6,654 nucleotides of DNA from Actinomycetota bacterium (GTDB lineage: Bacteria > Actinomycetota > Acidimicrobiia > Acidimicrobiales > CADCSY01), in NCBI GenBank assembly GCA_019348335.1, contig JAHWJR010000102.1:1-6654 (forward strand), in the 5' to 3' direction. Every line of letters starts with the position of its first letter. Position 1 is the stretch's first letter. Position numbers and translations under genes: made by a program. Shown one piece after another: positions 1 through 5,230 of this stretch. Below the pieces are notes generated by a model that saw only the letters and a program-made list of their open reading frames with translations, did no database searches and was not told the origin of the DNA.

Positions 1-525
1 GGGGCGCTGCTGCTCACCCATCTTGGAGTCGAGCACGACGGTGGCGCCGGTGAGGGCGGGTACCGCCCACTGGAGCATCTTGAGCTTGCGCTGGGCGCCG
101 GCCACCTCGGACGGGGTGCCGTCGGTCGGCTCGGTGGCGCCCGCGACCTCAGGGGTCCCGGCGTCCATCACCGTCTGGCCCAGCACCCGGCTGTAGGCGG
201 TGGCGGCCAAGGCGCCGGCGGTGAGCACGGTCTTGGCCAGTGCCACCTTGCCCACGCCCTGCTGGCCGGTCAGGCGACCACGGTTGGCGCCGGTGAGAGC
301 GAGCGAGCCCACGACGTAGGCGCCGATGGCGGCCAGGTTGGCCGGGGTCCAGCTGGCCCAGCCGGCGTTGGCCACCTTGGCCCGCTCACCCGGCTTGTCG
401 ACCTGGGCGGCTGCTCCGTTGAGCCCGATGGCACCCATGAGGGAGCCGCCGAACCAGGCGGCCAGCCCGAGGTCGTTGAGCGCTCGCACCACGGTGTTCC
501 GGTTGTTGCTGTCAGTCTTGCCCAT
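1..525 (-). CDS. Conserved actinobacterial membrane protein of unknown function (C-terminus cut by window edge)
   Basis: The 175 visible codons run from an ATG at 525 to the left edge without a stop. An AAGGAG at 535-530 lies just upstream of the ATG and supports the start. The protein has four hydrophobic stretches: about residues 19-40 (LAAWFGGSLMGAIGLNG), 60-80 (WTPANLAAIGAYVVGSLAL), 92-117 and 150-165 (LQWAVPALTGATVVL). An acidic, Pro/Thr-rich loop at about 121-143 separates the third and fourth. This looks like a small integral membrane protein. From memory it resembles a family of uncharacterised actinobacterial proteins sharing the LG-WFGG-LMG--GLNGA and ANAGW--WTP-N motifs and ending near MGEQQRP, so the true C-terminus is probably only a few residues beyond the edge. 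It lies 70 nt downstream of argS on the same strand and may be co-transcribed with it. I do not know its function and see no catalytic motif. Confidence 0.8.
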   Translation of the reverse strand, partial: MGKTDSNNRNTVVRALNDLGLAAWFGGSLMGAIGLNGAAAQVDKPGERAKVANAGWASWTPANLAAIGAYVVGSLALTGANRGRLTGQQGVGKVALAKTVLTAGALAATAYSRVLGQTVMDAGTPEVAGATEPTDGTPSEVAGAQRKLKMLQWAVPALTGATVVLDSKMGEQQRP

Positions 526-534
526 GGGTCTCCT

Positions 535-546
535 TGACGATCGTCA
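535..546. repeat. 12-bp perfect palindrome before the ribosome binding site of the membrane-protein gene
   Basis: TGACGATCGTCA reads the same on both strands. Read on the minus strand, it lies between the argS stop and the downstream gene, and its last base is the first A of that gene's AAGGAG Shine-Dalgarno. It could be an operator for a dimeric regulator, or a chance palindrome in GC-rich DNA. The palindrome itself is certain; its function is inference. Confidence 0.4.
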
Positions 547-547
547 G

Positions 548-562
548 GGGCCGATGCGGCCC
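548..562 (-). other. GC hairpin in the argS downstream spacer
   Basis: A perfect 6-bp stem (GGGCCG/CGGCCC) encloses a 3-nt loop, one base away from the 12-bp palindrome at 535-546. It lies 33 nt past the argS stop on the minus strand. No T-run follows, so it is not a convincing intrinsic terminator. It could be an mRNA-processing or attenuation structure between argS and the next gene. Confidence 0.35.
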
Positions 563-595
563 GCCGTGCGTCGACCCCTACCCCGGGGCGCGGGA

Positions 596-2350
596 TCAGA
601 TGCGCTCGGGCACCTCGATTCCGAGAAGGCCCAGCCCCCGGCGCAGCGATGCCGCCGTCACCTCGCACAGGGCCAGGCGGGAGCGGCGCACGGCCTCCTC
701 CGCCCGCAGCACCGGGCAGTGCTCGTAGAACTGGTGGTACGCCTGGGCCAGCTCGTAGAGGTGGGCCGAGAGGTGGCTCGGCAGGTAGTCGTCGACCACC
801 CGCTCGAGCACGTCGCCCATCGCCACCAGCCGCCGGGCCAGGTCGAGCTCCTGGGGCTCGGCGAGTGACACGGTGACGGCCTCGGGAGCCGGGCTCGGGT
901 CCCGCTCGGCCTCCCGCAGGATGGAGCGGATGCGGGCGTAGGCGTACTGCAGGTACGGCGCGGTGTTGCCCTTGAGCGTGAGCATCCGGTCGTAGGAGAA
1001 CACGTAGTTGCTCTGACGGTTCTGGCTGAGGTCGCCGTACTTGACCGCGCCCACCCCCACCGCCCGGGCCACCTCGTCGACGTCGGCCGGTACCGGCTCG
1101 CCTCGGTCCCTGGCCCGTTCCACCAGGAACTCCCGGGCCCGGGCCACGGCTTCGTCGAGCAGGTCGTGCAACCGCACCGTGTCGCCGCTTCGGGTCCGCA
1201 GCCGCCCACCGCCCTCCCCCAGCACCAGGCCGAAGGCCACGTGGGCGGCCTCGATCTCGGGAGGGAGCCAGCCCGCCCGTGCGGCCACGGCGAAGACCAT
1301 GGCGAAGTGCTGCGCCTGGCCGGCGTCGGTCACGTAGACCAGGCGGCGGGCCCCCTGCTCCACCCGGGACCGCAGGGCGGCCAGGTCGGTGGTGGCGTAG
1401 TTGTAACCCCCGTCGGCCTTCTGCACGATGAGTGGCAACGGCTCGCCGGCCTTGTTGGTGAAGCCCTCGACGAACACGCACTTGGCGCCGTCGTCGACGA
1501 CCACGAGGCCGGCCGCCTCCAGCTCGGCGACCACGTCGGCCAGGAGCGGTTGGTAGGAGGACTCGCCGCGCGTCACCAGGTTCCGGACACCCAGCAGGTC
1601 GTAGACCTCCTGGTTGCGGGCCATGGACAGGTCGACCATCCACTGCCACGCCGCCCGGGCCGTCGGCTCCCCGGACTGCAGGTCGACCACTCGCTGGCGG
1701 GCACGGTCGCGGAAGGCGGCGTCCTCGGTGAAGCGGGCGTTGGCGCTGCGGTAGAGCGCCTCGAGGTCCTCGACCTCGGTGCCGGCACCTCCGAGCCCGC
1801 CGGGACGGACGTCCTCGACGTGGGCGATCAGCATCCCGAACTGGGTGCCCCAGTCGCCCAGGTGGTTCACCCGCTCGACGTCGTGGCCCAGAAACTCGAG
1901 GACGTTGCACAGGGAGTCGCCGATGATGGTCGAGCGCAGGTGGCCCACGTGCATCTGCTTGGCCACGTTGGGGCCCGAGTAGTCGACCACCACCCGCACC
2001 GGCTCGGCCACCGGGCCGATGCCCAGGCGGTCGTCACCGACCATGGCGACGACCTGTGACTCGAGCCAGGGCCTCCGCAGCCGCAGGTTGACGAAGCCGG
2101 GGCGGACGACCTCCGGCGGCTCGCAGACGTCGCCCACGTCGAGCGCCGCGGCCAGCCGCTCGGCCAGCTCGTGGGGCGGCCGGCGGAGCGTCCGGGCCAG
2201 GGACATGGCAGCCGGACAGGTGTAGTCACCGTGACGGGGGTCCGAGGTGGGGACCACGAGCCCGTCGGGGGGCTCCACGTCGGACCCGAAGGCGGTGGCC
2301 ACACCCGCGCCCACACGGGCGCGCAGGACACGGAGGGGGCTGTCGGCCAT
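596..2350 (-). CDS. argS: Arginyl-tRNA synthetase (class Ia)
   Basis: This cytoplasmic enzyme charges tRNA-Arg with arginine using ATP. The predicted 584 aa is the usual length for bacterial ArgRS. An N-terminal tRNA-recognition (Add-1) domain spans about residues 1-95. The catalytic core begins with YSGPNVAKQMHVGHLRST, where HVGH at 134-137 is the HIGH signature. It continues with LGDWGTQFG (164-172) and GGYNYATTDLAAL (314-326). As in many ArgRS, the KMSKS loop is degenerate, appearing as LRTRSG at 384-389. The C-terminal DALR anticodon-binding domain starts near NTAPYLQYAYARI (462-474) and includes FYEHCPVL (541-548). The frame stays open upstream to 2776, but family alignment favours the ATG at 2350, which gives MADSPLRV. 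No strong Shine-Dalgarno is present; a TAGGGT hexamer 7 nt upstream suggests a leaderless message. The gene is divergent from the epimerase gene. The actinobacterial neighbour often seen beside argS (lysA) is absent here. Confidence 0.97.
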   Translation of the reverse strand: MADSPLRVLRARVGAGVATAFGSDVEPPDGLVVPTSDPRHGDYTCPAAMSLARTLRRPPHELAERLAAALDVGDVCEPPEVVRPGFVNLRLRRPWLESQVVAMVGDDRLGIGPVAEPVRVVVDYSGPNVAKQMHVGHLRSTIIGDSLCNVLEFLGHDVERVNHLGDWGTQFGMLIAHVEDVRPGGLGGAGTEVEDLEALYRSANARFTEDAAFRDRARQRVVDLQSGEPTARAAWQWMVDLSMARNQEVYDLLGVRNLVTRGESSYQPLLADVVAELEAAGLVVVDDGAKCVFVEGFTNKAGEPLPLIVQKADGGYNYATTDLAALRSRVEQGARRLVYVTDAGQAQHFAMVFAVAARAGWLPPEIEAAHVAFGLVLGEGGGRLRTRSGDTVRLHDLLDEAVARAREFLVERARDRGEPVPADVDEVARAVGVGAVKYGDLSQNRQSNYVFSYDRMLTLKGNTAPYLQYAYARIRSILREAERDPSPAPEAVTVSLAEPQELDLARRLVAMGDVLERVVDDYLPSHLSAHLYELAQAYHQFYEHCPVLRAEEAVRRSRLALCEVTAASLRRGLGLLGIEVPERI

Positions 2351-2357
2351 CCCGCTC

Positions 2358-2363
2358 ACCCTA
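2358..2363 (-). promoter_or_regulatory. Candidate -10 box of argS (leaderless start)
   Basis: On the minus strand the hexamer is TAGGGT, fitting the actinobacterial -10 pattern TAnnnT. It is separated by exactly 7 nt from the argS ATG, which would place the transcription start at or next to the A of the start codon. No recognisable -35 (TTGAC-like) box is seen, which is common in such promoters. This is inferred from position and pattern only. Confidence 0.45.
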
Positions 2364-2378
2364 GATGGGCCCTCCACG

Positions 2379-2401
2379 CGCCGGTCCGGCGGGACGGTCC
2401 C
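2379..2401. repeat. Two adjacent short palindromes between the divergent promoters
   Basis: CGCCGG-T-CCGGCG (2379-2391) and GGGAC-G-GTCCC (2391-2401) are odd-centred inverted repeats that abut at 2391, near the midpoint between the two divergent start codons (2350 and 2439). They could be a shared operator. GC-rich DNA throws up such repeats by chance, so the regulatory reading is weak. Confidence 0.25.
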
Positions 2402-2425
2402 CGTGCGGAAGTCCGCCGGCAACCG

Positions 2426-2431
2426 TAGCGT
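2426..2431 (+). promoter_or_regulatory. Candidate -10 box of the epimerase gene (leaderless start)
   Basis: TAGCGT fits TAnnnT and ends 7 nt before the GTG at 2439, the same geometry as the divergent argS promoter. No Shine-Dalgarno precedes this GTG, which agrees with a leaderless transcript starting at the GTG. The -35 region is not recognisable. Confidence 0.4.
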
Positions 2432-2438
2432 CGCCGAC

Positions 2439-3338
2439 GTGGACGTCGCCGTCACCGGCTCGAGTGGTTTCCTGGGCACGGCACTGGTCGCTGCCCTGCG
2501 AGGCGGCGGCCACCAGGTGCGACGCATCGTGCGCCACCGGCCGACCAGCGACGACGAGGTCGGCTGGGACCCGCAGGCGGGAACGATCGACGCCTCGGCC
2601 CTGGCCGGGGTCGACGCCGTGGTGCACCTGGCCGGCGAGAGCATCGGCGCCCGGCGCTGGTCCGACGAGCAGAAGCGCCGCATCCGCGAGAGCCGGACCC
2701 GGGGCACGGCCCTGGTGGCCGAGACGGTGGCAAGCCTCGACCCTCGTCCGCGGGTGCTGTTGAGCGCCTCGGGCATGAACTACTACGGGGACCGGGGCGA
2801 CGAGGAGGTCACCGAGGACTGGCCACCGGGAGACGACTTCCTGGCGGAGGTCTGCGTGGCGTGGGAGGCGGCCGCCCAGCCGGCGGCCGACGCCGGCGTG
2901 CGCACCGCCTACCTCCGCACCGGCCTGGTGCTCGACGCCGGCGGCGGGGCGCTGGCCAAGATGCTGCCGCTGTTCAAGTTCGGGTTGGGCGGCCGCCTCG
3001 GGTCCGGCCGGCAGTGGTGGTCGTGGATCGCCCTCGAGGACCACATCGGGGCCATGGTCCACCTGCTCACCGCCGACGTCAGGGGGCCGGTGAACCTCAC
3101 CTCGCCCGAGGCGGTCACCAACGCCGAGTTCAGCCGGACCCTCGGCCGGGTGCTCCATCGGCCCGCCGTCCTGCCCGTTCCCCGCCTGGGCCCGCGGCTG
3201 TTGCTCGGTTCCGAGCTCGCCGACACCTTGTTGTTCACCAGCCTCCGCCTGCGACCCGACGTGCTGGCCGGCAGCGGCTACGCCTTCCGTCGTCCCGCAC
3301 TCGAGCCCGCCCTGCGAGCCGTCCTGGCGGCGAGTTGA
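2439..3338 (+). CDS. TIGR01777-type NAD(P)-dependent epimerase/SDR family protein (SDR39U1-like)
   Basis: This 299-aa protein is an atypical extended short-chain dehydrogenase/reductase, probably cytosolic; the substrate of this family is unknown. The Rossmann nucleotide-binding motif TGSSGFLG is at 6-13, followed by VVHLAGESI (61-69), the family hallmark. SASGMNYYGDRGDE (109-122) takes the place of the usual SDR active site, and its Tyr115/Tyr116 lacks the standard YxxxK spacing. GRQWWSWIALEDHIGAM (190-206) follows. The tail from about 250 (LLFTSLRLRPDVL, then GYAFRRPALEPAL) matches the DUF1731 C-terminal domain. The frame is open back to 2247, but those residues overlap argS and look unrelated to the family. 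The GTG at 2439, giving MDVAVTGSSG, matches the usual start. There is no Shine-Dalgarno, and a -10-like box 7 nt upstream suggests leaderless translation. The gene is divergent from argS and followed by a 248-nt gap, so it is probably monocistronic. Confidence 0.9.
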   Translation: MDVAVTGSSGFLGTALVAALRGGGHQVRRIVRHRPTSDDEVGWDPQAGTIDASALAGVDAVVHLAGESIGARRWSDEQKRRIRESRTRGTALVAETVASLDPRPRVLLSASGMNYYGDRGDEEVTEDWPPGDDFLAEVCVAWEAAAQPAADAGVRTAYLRTGLVLDAGGGALAKMLPLFKFGLGGRLGSGRQWWSWIALEDHIGAMVHLLTADVRGPVNLTSPEAVTNAEFSRTLGRVLHRPAVLPVPRLGPRLLLGSELADTLLFTSLRLRPDVLAGSGYAFRRPALEPALRAVLAAS

Positions 3339-3339
3339 G

Positions 3340-3363
3340 AGGGTCAGGAGTGCGTAAGACCCT
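3340..3363 (+). terminator. Weak stem-loop just after the epimerase stop
   Basis: AGGGTC (3340-3345) can pair with GACCCT (3358-3363) around a 12-nt loop, one base past the TGA. No T-tract follows, so it is at best a weak terminator or 3'-end-protecting stem. Confidence 0.25.
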
Positions 3364-3384
3364 GAACCATGCCCGGTCGCCGCA

Positions 3385-3394
3385 CGTTCGAACG
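3385..3394. repeat. 10-bp palindrome upstream of ehuB
   Basis: CGTTCGAACG is a perfect palindrome about 190 nt before ehuB. Its right half, GAACGA, recurs at 3474-3479, and GAACGG is at 3492-3497. These could be half-sites of a regulator of the transporter operon, but there is no match to a known operator. Confidence 0.3.
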
Positions 3395-3510
3395 ATACGG
3401 CGTACGTAGCGCTCGCGTCGTGGGCACAACGGAGGATGCTCGCCATCGGAGGGCGATGCGTGCTACGTGTTATGAACGAATAGTCGGACACGAACGGAGT
3501 GGCAACACCG

Positions 3511-3535
3511 GCACCGGTCCGTCCATCGCACCGGT
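3511..3535. repeat. Paired GCACCGGT direct repeats
   Basis: The octamer GCACCGGT occurs at 3511-3518 and 3528-3535, start to start 17 bp. Each copy contains the self-complementary ACCGGT. They lie 52-76 nt before the ehuB start and could be tandem binding sites in the leader, or pair with each other in the mRNA. Confidence 0.3.
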
Positions 3536-3548
3536 ACGTCGGTCGCTC

Positions 3549-3563
3549 CCTTCGTCCCGAAGG
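3549..3563 (+). other. Hairpin upstream of the ehuB ribosome binding site
   Basis: A perfect 6-bp stem CCTTCG/CGAAGG with a TCC loop ends 12 nt before the GAGGAG Shine-Dalgarno of ehuB. It may stabilise the leader or affect ribosome access. No T-run follows, so it is not an intrinsic terminator. Confidence 0.35.
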
Positions 3564-3575
3564 CACACGTCGAGT

Positions 3576-3581
3576 GAGGAG
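3576..3581 (+). promoter_or_regulatory. Ribosome binding site deciding the ehuB start
   Basis: GAGGAG lies 5 nt before the ATG at 3587. An in-frame GTG at 3581 overlaps the last base of this motif and so cannot use it, which decides the start in favour of the ATG. Confidence 0.75.
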
Positions 3582-3586
3582 TGACC

Positions 3587-4525
3587 ATGCGCACCGATGA
3601 GAAGGTCCGATCCACCAGCGGATGGACATGGGTTCGCATCGTCGGCCTCATGGCCGTGTTCGCCGCCCTCCTGGCAGGGTGCGGAAACGGGAGTGAGGTG
3701 GGCAGCGGCGACCGCTCGGCCGACGAGTGCCCGGTGCCCGACGACGGCGCCGGCGGGAAGCTGGCCGAGGCACGCGAGCAGGGCTTCCTCCAGGTCGGCT
3801 TCGCCAACGAGGTGCCCTACGGCTACGAGGGGCCGGACGGCAAGCCCACCGGGCAGGCGCCCGAGGTGGCCCGGGAGGTGCTGTGCCGCCTCGGCGTACC
3901 GGAGCTGCGGGGCACCGTGGTCGACTTCGGGGGTCTCATCGGCGGCCTCAACGCCGGGCGCTACGACATGATCGCCGCCGGCATGTTCATCAACGCGGAG
4001 CGGGCGGCGCAGGTGTCGTTCACTGATCCCGACTACTGCGGCACCACCGCCTTCGCCGTGGCCGAGGGCAACCCCCTCGGCCTCACCGACTTCGAGTCGG
4101 TCATCGAGTCTGAAGCCCGCCTTGGCGTGCTGAACGGCGCGGTGGAGGACGAGTACGCGGTGGACTCGGGCGTGCCCGATTCCCAACTCAGCCGGTTCAG
4201 CTCGACGCCGGACCTGTTCGACGCCCTGCGTGCCGGACGGATCGACGCCGTAGCGCTGACCGAGGTGACCGTCAGCGAGCAGGTCAAGGACCTGCCCGGC
4301 TTCGAGGCCACCGAGGGATTCGTTCCCGTCATCGACGGCGAGGAGAAGCTGGGCTGCGGCGGCTACGCCTTCCGCAAGGAGAACGAAGAGCTGCGGGACC
4401 GCTTCAACGAGGTGCTCAACGAGATGAAGCAGAACGACGAGATCCTGCCCATCATCGAGCAGTTCGGCTTCAGCGAGACCTCGGTCGAGAAGGCCAAGGA
4501 GACCACCGTCGAGGACCTGCTCTAG
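3587..4525 (+). CDS. ehuB: Ectoine/hydroxyectoine ABC transporter solute-binding lipoprotein EhuB
   Basis: This 312-aa extracytoplasmic receptor would capture ectoine or hydroxyectoine and hand it to EhuC/EhuD. A lipoprotein signal (Arg8 and Arg17, hydrophobic core 18-29, lipobox LAGC with Cys32) anchors it to the outer face of the membrane, followed by a Gly/Ser/Asp linker to about 57. The rest is a type II periplasmic-binding fold of the polar-amino-acid family. VGFANEVPYGY (70-80), VVDFGGLIGGLNAGRYDMIAAGM (within 111-133) and AVDSGVPDSQ (191-200) closely resemble EhuB of Sinorhizobium meliloti as I recall it. The binding residues I remember there (Glu21, Phe24, Tyr60, Phe80, Arg85) fall, at a constant offset of 54, on Glu75, Tyr78, Phe114, Phe134 and Arg139 here. 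Four extra cysteines (48, 100, 151, 257) lie in the exported part. It is first in the operon; the start is the ATG after GAGGAG. A general amino-acid binding protein is the main alternative. Confidence 0.87.
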   Translation: MRTDEKVRSTSGWTWVRIVGLMAVFAALLAGCGNGSEVGSGDRSADECPVPDDGAGGKLAEAREQGFLQVGFANEVPYGYEGPDGKPTGQAPEVAREVLCRLGVPELRGTVVDFGGLIGGLNAGRYDMIAAGMFINAERAAQVSFTDPDYCGTTAFAVAEGNPLGLTDFESVIESEARLGVLNGAVEDEYAVDSGVPDSQLSRFSSTPDLFDALRAGRIDAVALTEVTVSEQVKDLPGFEATEGFVPVIDGEEKLGCGGYAFRKENEELRDRFNEVLNEMKQNDEILPIIEQFGFSETSVEKAKETTVEDLL

Positions 4526-4549
4526 AGCACCGGCACAGGCCACGCTGCC

Positions 4550-5230
4550 GTGCTCAGCTCCGGTCAGCTCCAGCAGCTCCTCTCGGGAGCGTGGATCACC
4601 ATCCAGGTGACCGCGTATTCGGCGGTCATCGGCACGCTGCTCGCCCTGGTCGGCGGCGTGTCCAGCCTCTCGGGCTCACGGGCCCTGCGCTGGTTCACCC
4701 GGGTCTACGTCGAGCTCTTCCGGGGCGTGTCGGCCATCATCCTGCTGTTCTGGATCTTCTTCACCCTTCCGCAGCTGTTCGGCATCTTCCTCACGCCCCT
4801 CCAGGCCGGCATGCTGGCGCTCGGCACCAACATGGGCGCCTACGGCAGCGAGATCGCCCGGGGGGCCATCCAGTCGATCCCCCGGGGCCAGAGCGAGGCG
4901 GCCATCGCCATCAACCTCTCGCCCTTCCACCGGCTTCGCCACGTCGTGCTGCCTCAGGCGATCGTGCTGATGCTGCCGCCCTTCGGCAACCTGCTCATCG
5001 AGGTGATGAAGGCCTCGGCGCTGGTCTCGCTCATCGACCTGAGTGACCTCACCGAGCGGGCCCAGAACCTGCGCACGCTGCGAGCAGCCGGCAGCCTGGA
5101 GATCTTCACCGCCGTGCTCGTGATCTACTTCTTGATCTCGCTTTCGATCACCTTCGGGGTGCGGGCGCTCGAGCGCCGCTTCGGCCGGGGCCTCGATGTC
5201 GGGGGCGGCCTGGGCGGAGCGGTGAAGTGA
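4550..5230 (+). CDS. ehuC: Ectoine/hydroxyectoine ABC transporter permease EhuC
   Basis: One of two membrane subunits of the importer, 226 aa, which would pair with EhuD to form the translocation path. About five hydrophobic segments are seen (roughly 13-38, 54-78, 84-105, 137-160, 184-205), as usual for the His/Glu/Gln/Arg/opine permease family. YVELFRGVSAIILLFWIFF (53-71) is the family signature with the common RGTP altered to RGVS. The EAA loop that docks on the ATPase is GQSEAAIAINLSPFHRLRHV (113-132), leading into VLPQAI (133-138). The start is a GTG, 24 nt after the ehuB stop, with only a weak AGG 10 nt upstream, so its translation may depend on ribosomes finishing ehuB. It is in the same frame as ehuB, separated by the TAG and eight codons. 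The stop overlaps the ehuD start. Permease sequence alone would not fix the substrate; the ectoine assignment rests on EhuB and EhuA. Confidence 0.85.
   Translation: MLSSGQLQQLLSGAWITIQVTAYSAVIGTLLALVGGVSSLSGSRALRWFTRVYVELFRGVSAIILLFWIFFTLPQLFGIFLTPLQAGMLALGTNMGAYGSEIARGAIQSIPRGQSEAAIAINLSPFHRLRHVVLPQAIVLMLPPFGNLLIEVMKASALVSLIDLSDLTERAQNLRTLRAAGSLEIFTAVLVIYFLISLSITFGVRALERRFGRGLDVGGGLGGAVK

Larger units (their letters stand above)
3339..3586 (+). promoter_or_regulatory. Noncoding leader region of the ehu operon
   Basis: These 248 nt hold no credible gene. The longest ORF (71 codons, 3369-3584) has many A/T third positions, unlike every real gene in the window. The stretch is locally less GC-rich, especially 3464-3483, where the ehu promoter probably lies. 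TATGAA at 3471 is a weak -10 resemblance, and I find no clear TAnnnT or -35 pair. Several inverted repeats lie here: CGTTCGAACG (3385-3394), TCGCC/GGCGA (3440-3456), paired ACCGGT sites and a hairpin next to the ribosome binding site. The motif GAACGA/G recurs at 3390, 3474 and 3492. The region plausibly carries osmotic or substrate-responsive control, but no known operator is recognised. Confidence 0.5.

Noticed and set aside
384..600. Possible intrinsic terminator between argS and the membrane-protein gene
   Set aside because: The hairpin at 548-562 has no following T-run on the minus strand, so it was listed as a structure, not a terminator.
270..1910. Long minus-strand ORF of 546 codons inside and past argS
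   Set aside because: It is an alternate frame of argS and the downstream gene, made of Arg/Pro/Gly-rich shadow sequence with no domain; it crosses the end of argS and contradicts both real genes.
1166..2059. Plus-strand ORF of 297 codons antisense to argS
   Set aside because: His/Gly/Asp/Val-rich shadow of a GC-rich gene, with no motif and no ribosome binding site.
2247..2438. Upstream extension of the epimerase frame to the ATG at 2247
   Set aside because: It overlaps the argS start and precedes the family's usual first residues (MxxAVTGxxG); the GTG at 2439 fits better. The in-frame GTG at 2403 also has no supporting Shine-Dalgarno.
2351..2776. Upstream extension of argS to 2776 (726 codons in total)
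   Set aside because: The extra residues have no similarity to ArgRS and overlap the epimerase gene; the ATG at 2350 gives the normal family length.
3369..3584. Small ORF of 71 codons ending just before ehuB
   Set aside because: Many A/T-ending codons, Arg/Ser-rich, no ribosome binding site and no motif; it looks like noncoding leader DNA. A regulatory leader peptide cannot be fully excluded.
2361..3629. Minus-strand ORF of 422 codons antisense to the epimerase and leader region
   Set aside because: Composition is that of an antisense shadow, and the epimerase on the other strand is unmistakable.
3470..4543. Minus-strand ORF of 357 codons antisense to ehuB
   Set aside because: Shadow of ehuB, low-complexity and without recognisable domains.
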